From: Lucinisca nassula | Lineage: Eukaryota > Mollusca > Bivalvia > Lucinida > Lucinidae | Length of the DNA: 64,000 nt | Assembly: GCA_963580285.1 (NCBI GenBank) | Contig: OY757010.1 | Coordinates: 210,336,138-210,400,137 of the forward strand | Direction: 5' to 3' | Shown here: positions 32,660 through 43,335 of the stretch, one piece after another | Numbering within the stretch: the stretch's first letter is position 1 | Layout of the letters: each line of letters begins with the position of its first letter | Notes under the pieces: model-generated | The model's input: the letters and a program-made list of their open reading frames with translations, nothing else | Databases searched by the model: none | What the model was told of the DNA's origin: nothing | Program-made: the position numbers and the translations under genes

Positions 32660-33990
32660 CTCTGAGGTGAGTGACTCTATATTTGCCTCCTGGGATCACC
32701 TTAGGAAATGCTGATCCTTCTCCATCGGAGAAGTCACAAATCAGAATCTGAATTCGAAATTATTACTGAGGATACGTCAAATGACAGTCAAAAATCTGTT
32801 AGTCCCTGACACTCAACAAAGAGGCAAACTTATCTCCAGTATCCTCAGCACCTTCAACTGTGGAAAAGACCGAATCGGAAAAGGCATTCCACTCTCTAAT
32901 GGTCCGACAGAAGAAAGATTCTTTGTAATTGTCAGTTCTTGCACTAGGTGTCCGAAATGCCAATGAATGCTGATTTCTTCAGCGTCGTTAGCTGGGGGAA
33001 CAAGGTCTTCTGTTGGAGTGCTGGCAGAACCCTTTAGACCTTTGTATAATATTATGAGCCTACTATCTCTTCTCGTATTCTTAAGAGACTCCTATCATAA
33101 TTTTCATAGTATTCGAGCCATACTCCATGTTTCAAAGCAGTAATTGCTTGTTACAAATATAGCAGCTCTATTATGAACTTTTTTCAATATCTTCATCTAG
33201 GATCATTCCCTTGAGGTCCCAGATACAACTACCATATTCCAATATCGGGCGAGCAAGTCCTTTATATTCTGACCCCCTCCCCCCTTTACATCCTGAGGGC
33301 ACTGATGAGGATTTCGCCCCAGGAGACCACGTGTTTTATTTGCCTTAGTATACATGATGCTAATGTGTGTATTCCATCTCAAAACGTGTGTGGTTGTCAC
33401 AGCAAGGTATTTAATGGAATCTACACTCTCGAGGACCGTTCCCTCTTAGGCGTAAGACGCTTTAATTTTATTGGCTCTCTTCCTAGTTATCGGCATAAAA
33501 TTGCATTAACGGGCTAAAATACCATGCCCCATTTTCGTGCCGAACATCCACAAGTCTGAAGTTTCAGTATCCCTAATTTCCCGGAGCAAACACAGTCGTC
33601 CGCGAACAGTCATATTTCTGGGTCAGTGTCTGCGGAAATATTTTTATGATAGACAGGGAGACTAAAAGTGGACAGAGAACAGTCCCTTGTAGGACCCCAG
33701 ACAAAACTGGAGCCCTCTCCGTAGATTCACCCGTTAACAACAACTCGCTGTTTTCTGTAGCAAAGAAAGGAATCTATTCATTTGAGACTCTTCCCCACAA
33801 TACCATAATCAGATCATTTTAATTTCAGTAATTCACGAGAGTGTGTGTCAAAAGCATTCTCGAAGTCCAGAATGAATGTGTCAACCTGCCCTCCTTACCC
33901 ACTTTGTCCAAGATTTTTACCCAGTCATTAATAACCCTGCTCAACTGAGTTTCACAACTACATGTATGCCTTTTTTCTAAATGCATGTTG
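32660..33990 (-). pseudogene. LINE reverse transcriptase relic (FADD type)
   Basis: On the minus strand, motifs in order: ILDFENAFDTHSREL (about 33877-33835), GVLQGTVLC (about 33698-33671), FADDC (33606-33592), then LEYGSCIWDLKGMI near 33240-33190, and RRRDSRLIILYKGLKG near 33080-33040, a thumb-side block. Frameshifts and stops throughout. The motifs match the jockey-like branch of non-LTR elements, as in the intact frame at 39436-41556, but divergence is high. Confidence 0.8.
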
Positions 33991-34297
33991 TCTATCTGAC
34001 AAAAGGTTATGTTCATCCATGTAGGTCATTATATTTTAGAAGACCATGAAGACTGTATGTCCAAGCAATTTACATGGAACACACGTCAGGGACCCAAGGC
34101 GATAATTACGAGCAAGAGATACAGGTTCATTATGTACACGAGGAACTGCAGTGGTTTGAGCATAATTTCTCATGGGCAAGCAATCGGCCACTTCAACAGT
34201 AGTCGAACAATTTCTTTGGGTTAATGTTGCCTGTTCAAGCGAAGTAACAGTATCAGCTCGTACATATAATGCATGGCAGCAAGGAGAGAAGATTATT
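33991..34297. other. No gene seen
   Basis: Possibly the worn 5' part of the LINE relic; nothing definite. Confidence 0.35.
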
Positions 34298-34951
34298 ATC
34301 CCCACGTTTTTAAAAAAAGCGTTCGGGGATATTGTGAACGCCTCCGTCCGTCTGTCCGTCACGCTATCTCCTCCTTAACTACTGGTCGGAATGTAACCAA
34401 ATTCGGTACACATCTTCCTTACACGATGAGGGCATGCAATGTCACATTTATTTTTGGCCCCGCCCCCAGGGGCCTTGGGGAGGGGTCAAAAGGTCAAATA
34501 TCAATTAAATTCAATTTCAAAGTCAATTTTATAGATTTTGAAACCAAACTTTGCATAAGTAATAATTAATGATATATGTAATACATATTGAACGGGATTT
34601 TGGCTGCGACCCCTGGGTCATGCCCAATGGGTCGGACTTTAGGGGGGGGGGGGGGGGGCAGGGGTCAAAATTCAAATTTTACCAAATATAGTCATATGGA
34701 ATATCAGATTGAATGGGATGATTAATAGAATACAATGCAAGTAAAATTTTGACCCTGGGGTCAGATTGGGGCCTTGGGGAGGGGTCAAAGGGTCAAAATT
34801 TAAGTTTTTTGGAACCTAGTCATGTGGCATATCAATTTGAAGGGCATGATTAGTAGAATATAATACAGGTAATATTTTGACACTGGGGTCAAATTAGGGC
34901 CCAGGGTGAGGGGTTTTCGGTACTTGGCCCCTCTGTAGAAAGCGTGGGGAT
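34298..34951. mobile_element. Inverted-repeat element with short tandem core
   Basis: Ends ATCCCCACG (34298-34306) and CGTGGGGAT (34943-34951). The left end folds (CCCCACG...CGTTCGGGG around a T/A-rich stem). CCGTCCGTCTGTCCGTC follows, then about three units with TTGGGGAGGGGTCAAA and a run of G near 34643-34658. Same plan as 30811-32516 with different sequence. Confidence 0.7.
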
Positions 34952-35730
34952 TAGCGATGGCGCGCCATCGACAGTATTCTAGTTGATATTGGAATATTTA
35001 GGTCATCCAAAAAGTCAGCCAACGAAATGTAGCGAGCATAAAAGAAGAATGAGAATATGAGAATATCAATGCTATGTCGGAAATCACTGTAAATTCCACC
35101 CCCTCCTAGACCAACACAAAAACACTTTGTTTGCCATTCGACCCAAAGTTACTAGGTACATAACTTTCATCATTGGCGCCTACATGACTATCACCCATTA
35201 TGAAAGTACACCTATTCAAATATATTGAAAACTGTACCAATGAAAAAATGAAAATTGTCAGGTATAAGAAAATCTGATATTTATCATATTTCTGTTCAAA
35301 ACATAGATTGTGGGTACTCGTTCGAACCGCCTCGGCGAGATGGTTCTAACGGTCATCTAAAAAAAATAAGAAAAAAATAATGTGTACCACCGTTAACCCT
35401 AGTTTTACTATATAAAAGTACCGGCCCCGATAGCTCAGTTGGTAGAGTGTCCGCTCCGGGGAACGGGAGGTCTCGGGTTCGATCCGGGCCGCGACATACC
35501 AAAGTCGTTAAAAATGGTACTAGCTGCTCCTCGCTTGGCACTCAGATTTACGGGGTAGAGCTAGGACTGGTCGATCCAGTGTCAGGATAATGTGACTGGG
35601 TGCGGTATCATGTAATGTGTCTGGGACATGATACTTCAGTGAGGCAGCACTATAAACGTGAGCATTGAGCTCCCTGTCGCAACCAGACACCGTCGTGATA
35701 TGACTGAAAAATTGTTGAAAGCGACGTTAA

Positions 35731-36630
35731 AGACAAATGCTACGAATTCGACATTTTTGTATGATCATCAAAAATGAAAGTTATGCTAGAGCCAACATTT
35801 TACCGTTCTTGGGTAAGGAAATGGTTGAAATTTGTGGAACAGATATTGTTTTGGGTTCATTTCATTATTAAACATGTTCAGCTTCGCTATAAACTTCACG
35901 AAAACAGTAACATTGCGATTTTTGCAAATTTTAATTTTTCCGCATTTACTCAAGATCAGATCAACCTAAATGGTTACAGACTTACTTAAACGATATGCTG
36001 CAATGCATATTTTGGCCAGCTACTATTTACAAGTAAAATCGAAGTCATCTGTCAATGATTCGCCATCTTTTCATAGAATTTATATATATTTTTACCATGT
36101 ATTTCATCTGGGGGTAGGGGAACGGTTTGTTTAATAAAACAGTAATTAGCACGGTGACCCCTAGTTTTCATTTGATTTTCTATTTTCTGAAATCATCCCC
36201 AAGAGAAAAAACCTTGTTTTATGAAAATTTCAATGTAACATTTTTCTGTATGGTCCAAAATATTGCAAACAATGAATTATTTTTAAAGATATTTTGGTTG
36301 ATGACAAAACTGGTTTTGCAAAAAAAAATTCTGAGCTTGAAAAATAGTCTAAAGATAGGCAGCAGTTTCTTTTACTATATCATTCTGACTGACATAAATG
36401 TTTAAAAGCCAGGCAAAAGTCATTATTGACATGCTATTTACTAACATGGTTGTTTTCTGACATTTCTGGGAAAACAGTTTGGGGTGATCTCCTTCTTGTT
36501 CAGATTACTTAAGATTCAGCACGGTGACATATGGTTTTTATTTCAAATGAGGTGAGCCAGTATATGATACTGAACATATACAGACTCTTAAACAGATTTC
36601 AATGTAGGAAGTATTTCGTAGCATATGCCC
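35731..36630. mobile_element. TTAA-flanked ~900-bp insertion in SINE-T
   Basis: Flanked by TTAA at 35727-35730 and 36631-36634, one copy of which is present in the uninterrupted SINE. Its ends are inverted: AGACAAATGCTACGAA at the left, complement of TTCGTAGCATATGCCC at the right (about 12 of 16 match). Duplicated TTAA is the hallmark of piggyBac-type integration. There is no transposase, so it is non-autonomous. The interior is AT-rich and unrecognised. Confidence 0.7.
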
Positions 36631-36640
36631 TTAAACCCGA

Positions 36641-36644
<4 letters not shown>

Positions 36645-36726
<82 letters not shown>
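36645..36726 (+). repeat. (CA) microsatellite in SINE tail
   Basis: About 41 CA units, directly after CCCGAATTC. The same motif precedes the CA run at 60619, so the microsatellite grew from the SINE tail. Confidence 0.95.
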
Positions 36727-36728
<2 letters not shown>

Positions 36729-36785
36729 TATATAAAAGTGGGGTTTAAGAGGGTCAAATTTATATAGGCGGATTTTTAGGGAATC

Positions 36786-37153
36786 CAGGTAACCGTCATT
36801 TACAAAAGCAAAACAGCAACAACAACAAAAAAAAAAAAAAGCGTTATTTGTACCGCTGTGAGTTCAGAGTGTAGAGTTATCTGTAGATTTTGTTTGTTTA
36901 TATTGGAATTTAACTGCCCAGTCAACACTATTTTAGCTTAATTTTGAGCCGTCAGTTTACCTACCTACGCTTTTGCTGGGCAGGCTTATACATAAGCGGT
37001 TAACCGGTACAGTGCACATTTTTTTTTTCGTTAGAAACTGACGACTGTCCTTCTTGAATCAGCGGAAGGGAGAGAATGACCGTAAAATGATTTCATAATC
37101 AATCTCCACGAAAGCGTTATCTGTCGAATCTGGATTGGAATCATGTGTTCGGT
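36786..37153. other. No gene seen
   Basis: Contains a poly-A stretch near 36827-36840 and a worn SINE-M-like scrap near 36895-37000. Nothing else recognised. Confidence 0.4.
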
Positions 37154-37212
37154 TGTGCAAACAGTGTAAACCCAGATCAGAACGCGGTGTCTGATCAGGT
37201 CTACACTGTTCG
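37154..37212. repeat. Hairpin (CAGTGTAG family)
   Basis: GCAAACAGTGTAAACC pairs imperfectly with GGTCTACACTGTTCGC, around GATCAGAACGC and GTGTCTGATC. Confidence 0.7.
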
Positions 37213-38469
37213 CTTAGAGTATAATTATTAAAGGGTTAAACGAAACAGTACAAGTTCCCATTTAGGGCCAACTCAGAGATACTCGACCTATCAGTGCTAC
37301 CAGTACTTTGATTTATTTACCCTTTCACTCCTGAGTTTCCGGAGTGGACTCTACCCTCACTGACTTTGGGCACGTCCGTTCTACTAAATATGGTATCTAG
37401 CTTTAAAGCGTTACCAGGATGGCAAGCTATATATCCAAATAAGGTGGCTCATTATACGCCATCTCATCAGGATCTACATAGTTTGCATAACTATCTATGC
37501 CGGGCTTCAGGGTTGAAAGGGTTAACCTTTGTTGTAGTAACAGTGTTAATTATTACGCAGTAAACAATCATTGGAATCGAAAGGGATAATTTTAAACCTT
37601 AGATTGTACAAGTCTGTGTAGGAACACTACCATCTATTTCAAACACAAATAGACATATCGTCATCTATTTCAAACACTGAATTGTAATTTTGGAACATTC
37701 AACAATGAAATATCAGGGGTATATTCAGGACTGTACTGATTGAAAATAAAACAATAATCAAAACCGAATACCCTTTCGACGATTAAAACGAAAAACATAG
37801 TTCGTTATTAAAAACCCAAAATGTAACAAAAATAGAATGGGAATGGCAAAAAATCAGATAACAAATGTATAATTGAATGTAGTCGCAAATTGAAATTGTT
37901 AAAAAAGTGTTTTAATTGCGCTGCGTTTTTATCTATAACACGAACTTCTGTAACTGACGATTCGCTTACATCAATGAAAAGTCAAGTTTCATGAATACAT
38001 AGTCCGTGTCTCAAACTCATCACAAATGGCGCTGCGTTGGTACGCAGCGCAATCATGATGCTATGAAAGAGCTAATAATCTATGGTTCTAAGTGCACATA
38101 CATGTACGCCGAGTATATTAAATTAAATATGGATAAGGCGAAACTCTAATTAAATGAAGAAGCAAGCAAATTATACGGTTCTGATTCGCTCACCAGAGCT
38201 GCAGTCATTGATCCCAGAATTATATCGGTCTTAATGTCGACGATCGCAATCTGAGTAAAGAGTAAAACAAGATGGTTCTGCGCGCGAATACCACTGGCGT
38301 TACAAAGTGTGACCGATTTTCGAGGATATTTGGCCATCAAAGAGCGTATTCGAGCATACATGTAATTTCGCAATTGTCGCATGTCACAGGTGCTATGCGC
38401 AGCGATCACCTTACAATGCTGTCAGTAACAACAAATAAGATGTTTCCGTTTTATTCATTTATCTGTTGT
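37213..38469. other. No gene seen
   Basis: One small hairpin, GCGCTGCGT/ACGCAGCGC near 38029-38050, stands out. Open frames are short or low-complexity. Nothing else was recognised. Confidence 0.4.
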
Positions 38470-38524
38470 TTTTTTCTTCTTCTTCTTCTTCTTCTTCTTC
38501 TTCATCATCTTCTTCTTCTTCTTT
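38470..38524 (+). repeat. (TTC) microsatellite
   Basis: About 18 TTC-like units with one ATC interruption. Confidence 0.9.
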
Positions 38525-38639
38525 GTCAAATGCGAAAACGAGCGATGAAACTAAACAAACAGTTATTTTTATTACTATTATTTTCTAATACTTACTTGTC
38601 AAATTGGACCATTACCCTAGTTTATTACTGGGTAGAAGC

Positions 38640-38725
38640 CAGTACTAAGCAATGTGGTGTGACACTCGAACCCGGAATCACTCGATCACAAGTCAGGCGT
38701 TTTACCACCGCACCCACAAACAGAA
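38640..38725 (-). mobile_element. tRNA-like SINE head
   Basis: On the minus strand: GGTGGTAAAACGCC (A-box-like) and CCGGGTTCGAGTG (B-box-like), ending GTCACACCACATTG. Cloverleaf pairing is incomplete, so it is a SINE head or tRNA-derived fossil. Confidence 0.55.
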
Positions 38726-38930
38726 AAATATCAACCCCAGCTATTAGCGGAAAAGATGAGGTTGTTCGGATGCATTTTGTTGACTTCAGTTTTTTATAAA
38801 AAGAATAACCGTCTTCTACCATCTTGTTGCCTAAGTCAAATGGTCTGTATGCTAAAAGAGTTTTTATTTGGTGAGTCCGTGAAATGATCACCCCCTATAC
38901 CCCACTTTATATAGAGAAAGCTTGGGTTTG

Positions 38931-41527
38931 GTTTAAACATATTTTATTCAATAAGTTCACAAAATAATACAACATACAAGCAAAGTTAAACACATACAAA
39001 GGATCAGAACGAAAGCGAGGCTTATATAGTTCCTTTCCTTATAAGACTAGTGACAATGTATTGTTAACGGCGGTATACAGCCGTGAATGTAAATTGATTT
39101 CACTATTTGAGCATCGGAGTATTTAAACCTGAATTAAGTATACAGAATAATGACATTGAATTTAAGAAAAAAAAATCCTACAAGCAGGAGATAGATGATG
39201 ATAATAATTTTGAAAATAAACAAATAACAATTAGGATTAGTGACGATACAATGTATAGATGGAAAAAAAAAATCAAGCGGATGGGGAGGAGGAGGTATCG
39301 ATGCGGGGCCTCTGATTGACCGAAAGTTTATTTTCATCGCATGTTGTGAAATATAATGGACTGTATTGAAGATTATTCGAAACGTCTTGAATCTATAATA
39401 TACATGGGAACATTGGCAAATATTCTTTGGTTTATCTATAGAGATAATGAATCATCACCATGCAAGATGATATCTAAGGAGGGTGTTTGGTGTATTCTTA
39501 TAGAGTTTAAAAGTGTTTCTCTTTGCCTCTGATAAAACCTACAGTGGAAAAAGAAGTGCTGTGCATCTTCAATGCTACCACAATTACATAGTGGTGAATC
39601 TGTTATATTTTTAAGAAAAAGGTCAAGATTTAAGGAGCTACATCCAGTACGTAGTCGTGTTTGAAGTATCTGTGCCTTTCTGTTTCCGAAATAATAATGC
39701 TCAGGAACACACTTTTTATTTTTCTTCAAGAAACATTTAAAAGAACATAAACTGCTTTTTTGTTTGGCTTCTGTCGGTAAGTTGTTCCAGTCTCTTAGGA
39801 CAGAGGGAAGAAAAGAGTTTTGATATTGTGTGGTTTTAGCTCTGATCGTCTGTATATTGTCAGAATTTCGTAAATTGTATCGAGATATGTTACTAACCTG
39901 TTGTGGTATTAAGGAAGAGAGGTATTCAGGCGCTAAGCTGTGATTCATTTTATAAAACAAAATGAGTTTATGATCACGACGTCTTTTCTGAAGTGATTCC
40001 CAACATATTTCTTGGTAGAGATTATTTAAAGAAACAAGTTTAGTTGCTCCTGTAGCAATTCTTGCAGCTTCATTCTGAATTTTTTCAAGTTCATCCTTTT
40101 CTGATTGTAAACAATTATCCCAAATATTATCTCCGTATTCTAACAATGGTCTTATAAATGATATATAAATGGTCTCGAGGGATTTTCTGTCAAGTTTGAA
40201 TTTTAGTTTCCTCATAATATTAATTCTAAACCAAGCCTTTTCTTTTATAAAGTAAATGTGCTGGTGCCAACTACAGTCGTTGGCGAGAAATAAACCCAAG
40301 TGCTTGTGAGAATCAACTTCTTGAATTTGTACATTTTGCATGAATAGTGGTGGATGTTGCAATTGGTTCATTTTGCGAGATATTAAAAGTGCTTCGGTTT
40401 TATCGGGATTGAAGGTAACTAGCCACTGTGCTGCCCAGCTTGTAATTTTTCCCAAGTCCGAGTTTAAGCAAGCTGCTGCATTTAATGGATTATCTACAAC
40501 AATGAAAAGACTTGTATCGTCTGCAAAAAGTCGTATGCTGGATTCAATATCAGTAACAATATCATTGATAAAAAGAAGAAAGAGTAGAGGTCCTAGAATA
40601 GAACCTTGAGGGACTCCTGCTGTGATGCAAACCCAGTCGGAGGATGCGCCTAGAAGTATTACACGTTGGCGTCTGCCCGATAGATAACTTTGAAACCATT
40701 TGAGGACGTCTCCTTTGACACCAGCTGCCTCAAGTTTGTATAAAAGACCAGCGTGCCAAACACGATCGAAAGTCTTGCTGATGTCGCAGAAGACGGCCCT
40801 TACCTCTTTACCAGAATCCAGAGCCTCACAGAATGTATGATATAGGTATGTTAGTTGATTCACAGTTGAATCACCTGGTATAAAACCAGACTGAAAAGCA
40901 GATAATAGGTTATTTGTATGAAGATGATTATAAAGGTGTTTAAATACTGTTCTTTCAAGCAGCTTGCTTTCAGAATTCAATAGAGATATAGGTCTGTGAA
41001 TAGTCACCGCAGACAAGTCGCCCTTTTTTGGTACAGGACGAACATTCGCATTCTTATAATAAGCTGGTACGACACCCTGGCGCAGAGATTGATTGAAAAG
41101 TGAACAGAAAGGTATAGCTACTATAGGGGTAAGTTCACGCAAGACGTGATTACTTAGACCGTTTGGGCCACACGCTTTTCCAACTTTTAGAGTTTTCAGG
41201 ACAGATTCAACCTCTAGAGGAGTGAGTACAATCGAGCTCAGTTGTGAATGATATGTCGGAGGTGGAAGATCAGGAAGTATAGCATTTTGCTCGTGAAGAA
41301 TTGTTTGTGTCTGGAAATAGTTGTTGAGAAGGTTAGCTTTATCAGTATCGTCCGTGTAGATATTACCATCTAACTGAAGTGGAGGAATTTCTGTGCGAGT
41401 GTAGGGGGAGATAAACATTTTCAGAGTTTTCCACCAGTCTTTGGATGAGAGTGAATCAGATTTCAGCTTATCTGATATTTTGGTGTACATATTGCGCTTT
41501 GAATCGCGTACCATTGTTGTGACCAAC
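38931..41527 (-). mobile_element. 5'-truncated LINE with perfect 14-bp TSD
   Basis: AAAGCTTGGGTTTG occurs at 38917-38930 and 41528-41541, exactly bounding the insert. On the minus strand the element runs from a truncated RT frame to a 505-bp 3' untranslated region. AATAAA lies at 38948-38943, 12 bases before the 3' end. There is no long poly-A. The identical TSD and open frame suggest a young insertion. The endonuclease half of the element is missing. Confidence 0.92.
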
Positions 41528-41556
41528 AAAGCTTGGGTTTGCAGGAGAATATACAA
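39436..41556 (-). CDS. Non-LTR retrotransposon reverse transcriptase (jockey-like), N-terminally truncated
   Basis: An open frame of 706 codons with no stops. Roughly the first ten codons come from the flanking MITE-II, so the ATG is not the element's own start. The RT occupies about residues 165-435: FCDIS with catalytic D258 (the usual KAFD is KTFD here), GVPQGSILGPLLF at 314-326, and the catalytic FADD at 344-347. The thumb follows with FIRPLLEYG (467-475) and NEAARIATG (495-503). Near the end C657, C659, H667 and C672 form a CCHC zinc-binding-like motif, common after the RT in this group. The apurinic endonuclease that should precede the RT is gone, so it cannot move on its own. It would copy element RNA at a nicked target. 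Confidence 0.92.
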   Translation of the reverse strand: MYILLQTQALLVTTMVRDSKRNMYTKISDKLKSDSLSSKDWWKTLKMFISPYTRTEIPPLQLDGNIYTDDTDKANLLNNYFQTQTILHEQNAILPDLPPPTYHSQLSSIVLTPLEVESVLKTLKVGKACGPNGLSNHVLRELTPIVAIPFCSLFNQSLRQGVVPAYYKNANVRPVPKKGDLSAVTIHRPISLLNSESKLLERTVFKHLYNHLHTNNLLSAFQSGFIPGDSTVNQLTYLYHTFCEALDSGKEVRAVFCDISKTFDRVWHAGLLYKLEAAGVKGDVLKWFQSYLSGRRQRVILLGASSDWVCITAGVPQGSILGPLLFLLFINDIVTDIESSIRLFADDTSLFIVVDNPLNAAACLNSDLGKITSWAAQWLVTFNPDKTEALLISRKMNQLQHPPLFMQNVQIQEVDSHKHLGLFLANDCSWHQHIYFIKEKAWFRINIMRKLKFKLDRKSLETIYISFIRPLLEYGDNIWDNCLQSEKDELEKIQNEAARIATGATKLVSLNNLYQEICWESLQKRRRDHKLILFYKMNHSLAPEYLSSLIPQQVSNISRYNLRNSDNIQTIRAKTTQYQNSFLPSVLRDWNNLPTEAKQKSSLCSFKCFLKKNKKCVPEHYYFGNRKAQILQTRLRTGCSSLNLDLFLKNITDSPLCNCGSIEDAQHFFFHCRFYQRQRETLLNSIRIHQTPSLDIILHGDDSLSL

Positions 41557-41734
41557 GATCTGTCTTATTACTACTCCAAAACATAGGTTGTGGGTTCACC
41601 TTAGAACCGCTATGAGCACCCACAACCTATGTTTGCAGTATAAATAATTAATATATCACGGTTTTTCATCAGAAAATAAGCCATTTTGGAGATGCGAAAA
41701 ATGCACAATATCGCACGTGTGTGTTATGGTAATG

Positions 41735-42184
41735 AGAAATAGTCTATACGATTTCCCAGGATTACTGAAGATGACATTTGGTCGATACCTGTCAGATGTT
41801 GATTTAATTAGTGCAGTCACAATGAGCAGTTCGAATACCTTTGCGACCACGAAATTTGTTTGCTAACCCTTTTTGAACCAAATGGACTCGGCTTCCTTCG
41901 GGTCCATAACAAAATTTAGGGCTGGGTGCCATGCTGTATTTTCATCAAAATTTATTTGGACAATCACTGAACTTTTAACACACGTTGTAGGCTGCGGCGT
42001 CTAATCTGGGCCTGCACTGTTTGCCAAGGTTCCATTTTTGGGGTTTCTGGTACAAAGTTTGCGCCCGACCACGAGAACTAATGGGGACCTTCTATAAAAT
42101 AAAGAAATGATGTATAAATTTATTAGAATCGCCTCGCTTAGACGATTTTTCAAGATCTGTCGTTTGTTCGTACTCGTTCTTAAG
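41735..42184. other. No gene seen
   Basis: Near 41985-42020 a fragment of the CAGTGTAG hairpin family (GGGCCTGCACTGTTTGCC). Nothing else recognised. Confidence 0.4.
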
Positions 42185-42280
42185 TCTTCCCGCTGATAAA
42201 AGTCCAACAAAATTGGGAGCAAGGTCTCCAAAATGACCTTTACAGAGTTGACGGGGACGTTAAACCTCAATTCTAACACA
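42185..42280 (+). mobile_element. SINE-M tail fragment
   Basis: Keeps GTCTCCAAAATGACCTTTAC and GACGGGGACGTTAAACCTC; about the last 95 bases of the family. Confidence 0.65.
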
Positions 42281-42324
42281 GCGCGCCTATATAGGCAATG
42301 GAAAATAACTGTGTTTTATTCTAC

Positions 42325-42744
42325 AACAAATCACAGCTCGGAAGAGCGTGACGAGTGACGTCATTATAATTCCCAATTTATGACGTCACTAGTCGATTTC
42401 CTTGACGTTAGACGGTGTAACGTCATTTTCTCGCATCGAAAACGTAAGAAAAGGATATAAATGCATGTGTTTCAGTCGATAATTTTAGCGGGATTTCTTC
42501 TAATAATGGCGAAAGGTTGTGAGATTTTGAAGGAAACAACAACATTATTGCCGATTTCAGCGTGTTAGAATCGAAATAGATCAGCTCTAGTATGTGATTT
42601 GTTGAGTAATAAATCACAGTTTGTCGGTCAGTTGTAAGTAGACAAATCACGCGCGCTACGCGCTTGTGATTTGATCTACTTTACAACTGACCTCCAAACT
42701 GTGATTTATTACTCAACAAATCACAGTTAGAGCTGATCTATTTC
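42325..42744. repeat. Palindromic element: TGACGTCA pair plus 172-bp hairpin
   Basis: GTGACGTCAT (42355-42364) and ATGACGTCAC (42380-42389) form a short inverted pair, each with a full TGACGTCA. At 42573-42744 there is a 172-bp palindrome: outer arms GAAATAGATCAGCTCT and AGAGCTGATCTATTTC are perfect, and inner arms repeat GTGATTTGTTGAGTAATAAA and its complement. The centre is CGCGCGCTACGCGC. No coding content. Confidence 0.8.
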
Positions 42745-43019
42745 TTAAATCAAACAAACACAACATGAAATGTCTGAAAGTTAGAATAAGCGTTGGAAGA
42801 AATTCAACATTCGAATCAAGGGTCAACTTTGAATTTAGATAATGTGGTAACAATGCCTGGTTTACTTGAAAAAAAAATGTATACATACTGACTGACACAA
42901 GAAACGCTAGAACCTTTCATCGGAATTTTAACAAAAGTTAAGGAAAATAGCCAAGTTTTTATTGTTGCCCAAATTGTGCCCCTCGATTGCGATACCATAT
43001 AAGATGATTCGGTACATGG
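42745..43019. other. No gene seen
   Basis: No recognised feature. Confidence 0.4.
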
Positions 43020-43335
43020 GCGATTTAAACCAGTGCGTTGCGTTCGTGATTTCTGAATTAAGGCGCTGGACTGCCTTCTCCCTGAGGACAGTTTTACGTC
43101 GACTGGCTGCTGTTAGAATACGTCCTCGCAGGCCATATCACGATTCTAATCTAACGCCACGTCACTTACGTTAATGCCAACAATGGGCGCAGAGGCATGT
43201 TTGATGCACAATTCGTTCATGGTGTCACATTTTATTCACTGATGAATCCATGTTTATGATACGACGCTCTGAAGGAGCGTTTCAGTGTTAAGTGTGTGTT
43301 ACGTCATCGGTAGTCTTATGCTTTGGGCAGGGATC
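43020..43335 (+). pseudogene. Tc1-like transposase relic
   Basis: Translated in one frame it gives RRWTAFSLRTVLRRLAAV and IRPRRPYHDSNLTPRHLR, then after stops QWAQRHV and ILFTDESMFMIRRSEG. This is the linker-to-catalytic part of a Tc1-type transposase; FTDES holds a catalytic aspartate. About a third of the protein is present, with stops. PLE copy 6 begins directly after. Confidence 0.85.

Larger units (their letters stand above)
35420..36728 (+). mobile_element. SINE-T (tRNA-headed), interrupted
   Basis: The body 35420-35730 opens CCGGCCCCGATAGCTCAG (A box) with B box GGGTTCGATCC near 35475, and runs to GCGACGTTAA. The remaining tail, ACCCGAATTC plus a (CA) run, is at 36635-36728. The second copy at 60299-60672 reads GACGTTAAACCCGAATTC without a break, which proves the 900-bp interruption is secondary. 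TSD TATATAAAAGT, 11 bp. Confidence 0.85.
35205..36785. mobile_element. MITE-I copy split by a SINE (outer layer of a three-level nest)
   Basis: The left part 35205-35419 has the core (GATTGTGGGTACTCG, then CGAACCGCC) and stops in ACTATATAAAAGT. The right part resumes at 36729 with TATATAAAAGTGGGGTTT and ends near 36785 (TATAGGCGGATTTTTAGG). The duplicated TATATAAAAGT (35409-35419 and 36729-36739) is the TSD of the SINE between. Confidence 0.8.
38862..41734. mobile_element. MITE-II copy split by the LINE
   Basis: Left part 38862-38930: GAGTCCGTGAAATGATC, then ACCCCACTTTATATAGAG. Right part 41528-41734: TTGGGTTTGCAGG, the core GGTTGTGGGTTC/GAGCACCCACAACC, CATTTTGGAGATGCG and end TGTTATGGTAATG. 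Its core stem has shrunk to TTAGAACCGC. The two parts share the LINE's 14-bp TSD. Confidence 0.78.

Noticed and set aside
35424..35500. Functional tRNA genes (also 60300, 62936, 22960, 38640, 18752)
   Set aside because: A and B boxes are present but acceptor stems do not pair well, and several copies are followed by SINE bodies and bounded by TSDs.
38272..38799. 175-codon open frame on the plus strand
   Set aside because: It runs through a TTC microsatellite and a SINE head on the opposite strand, and has no family resemblance.
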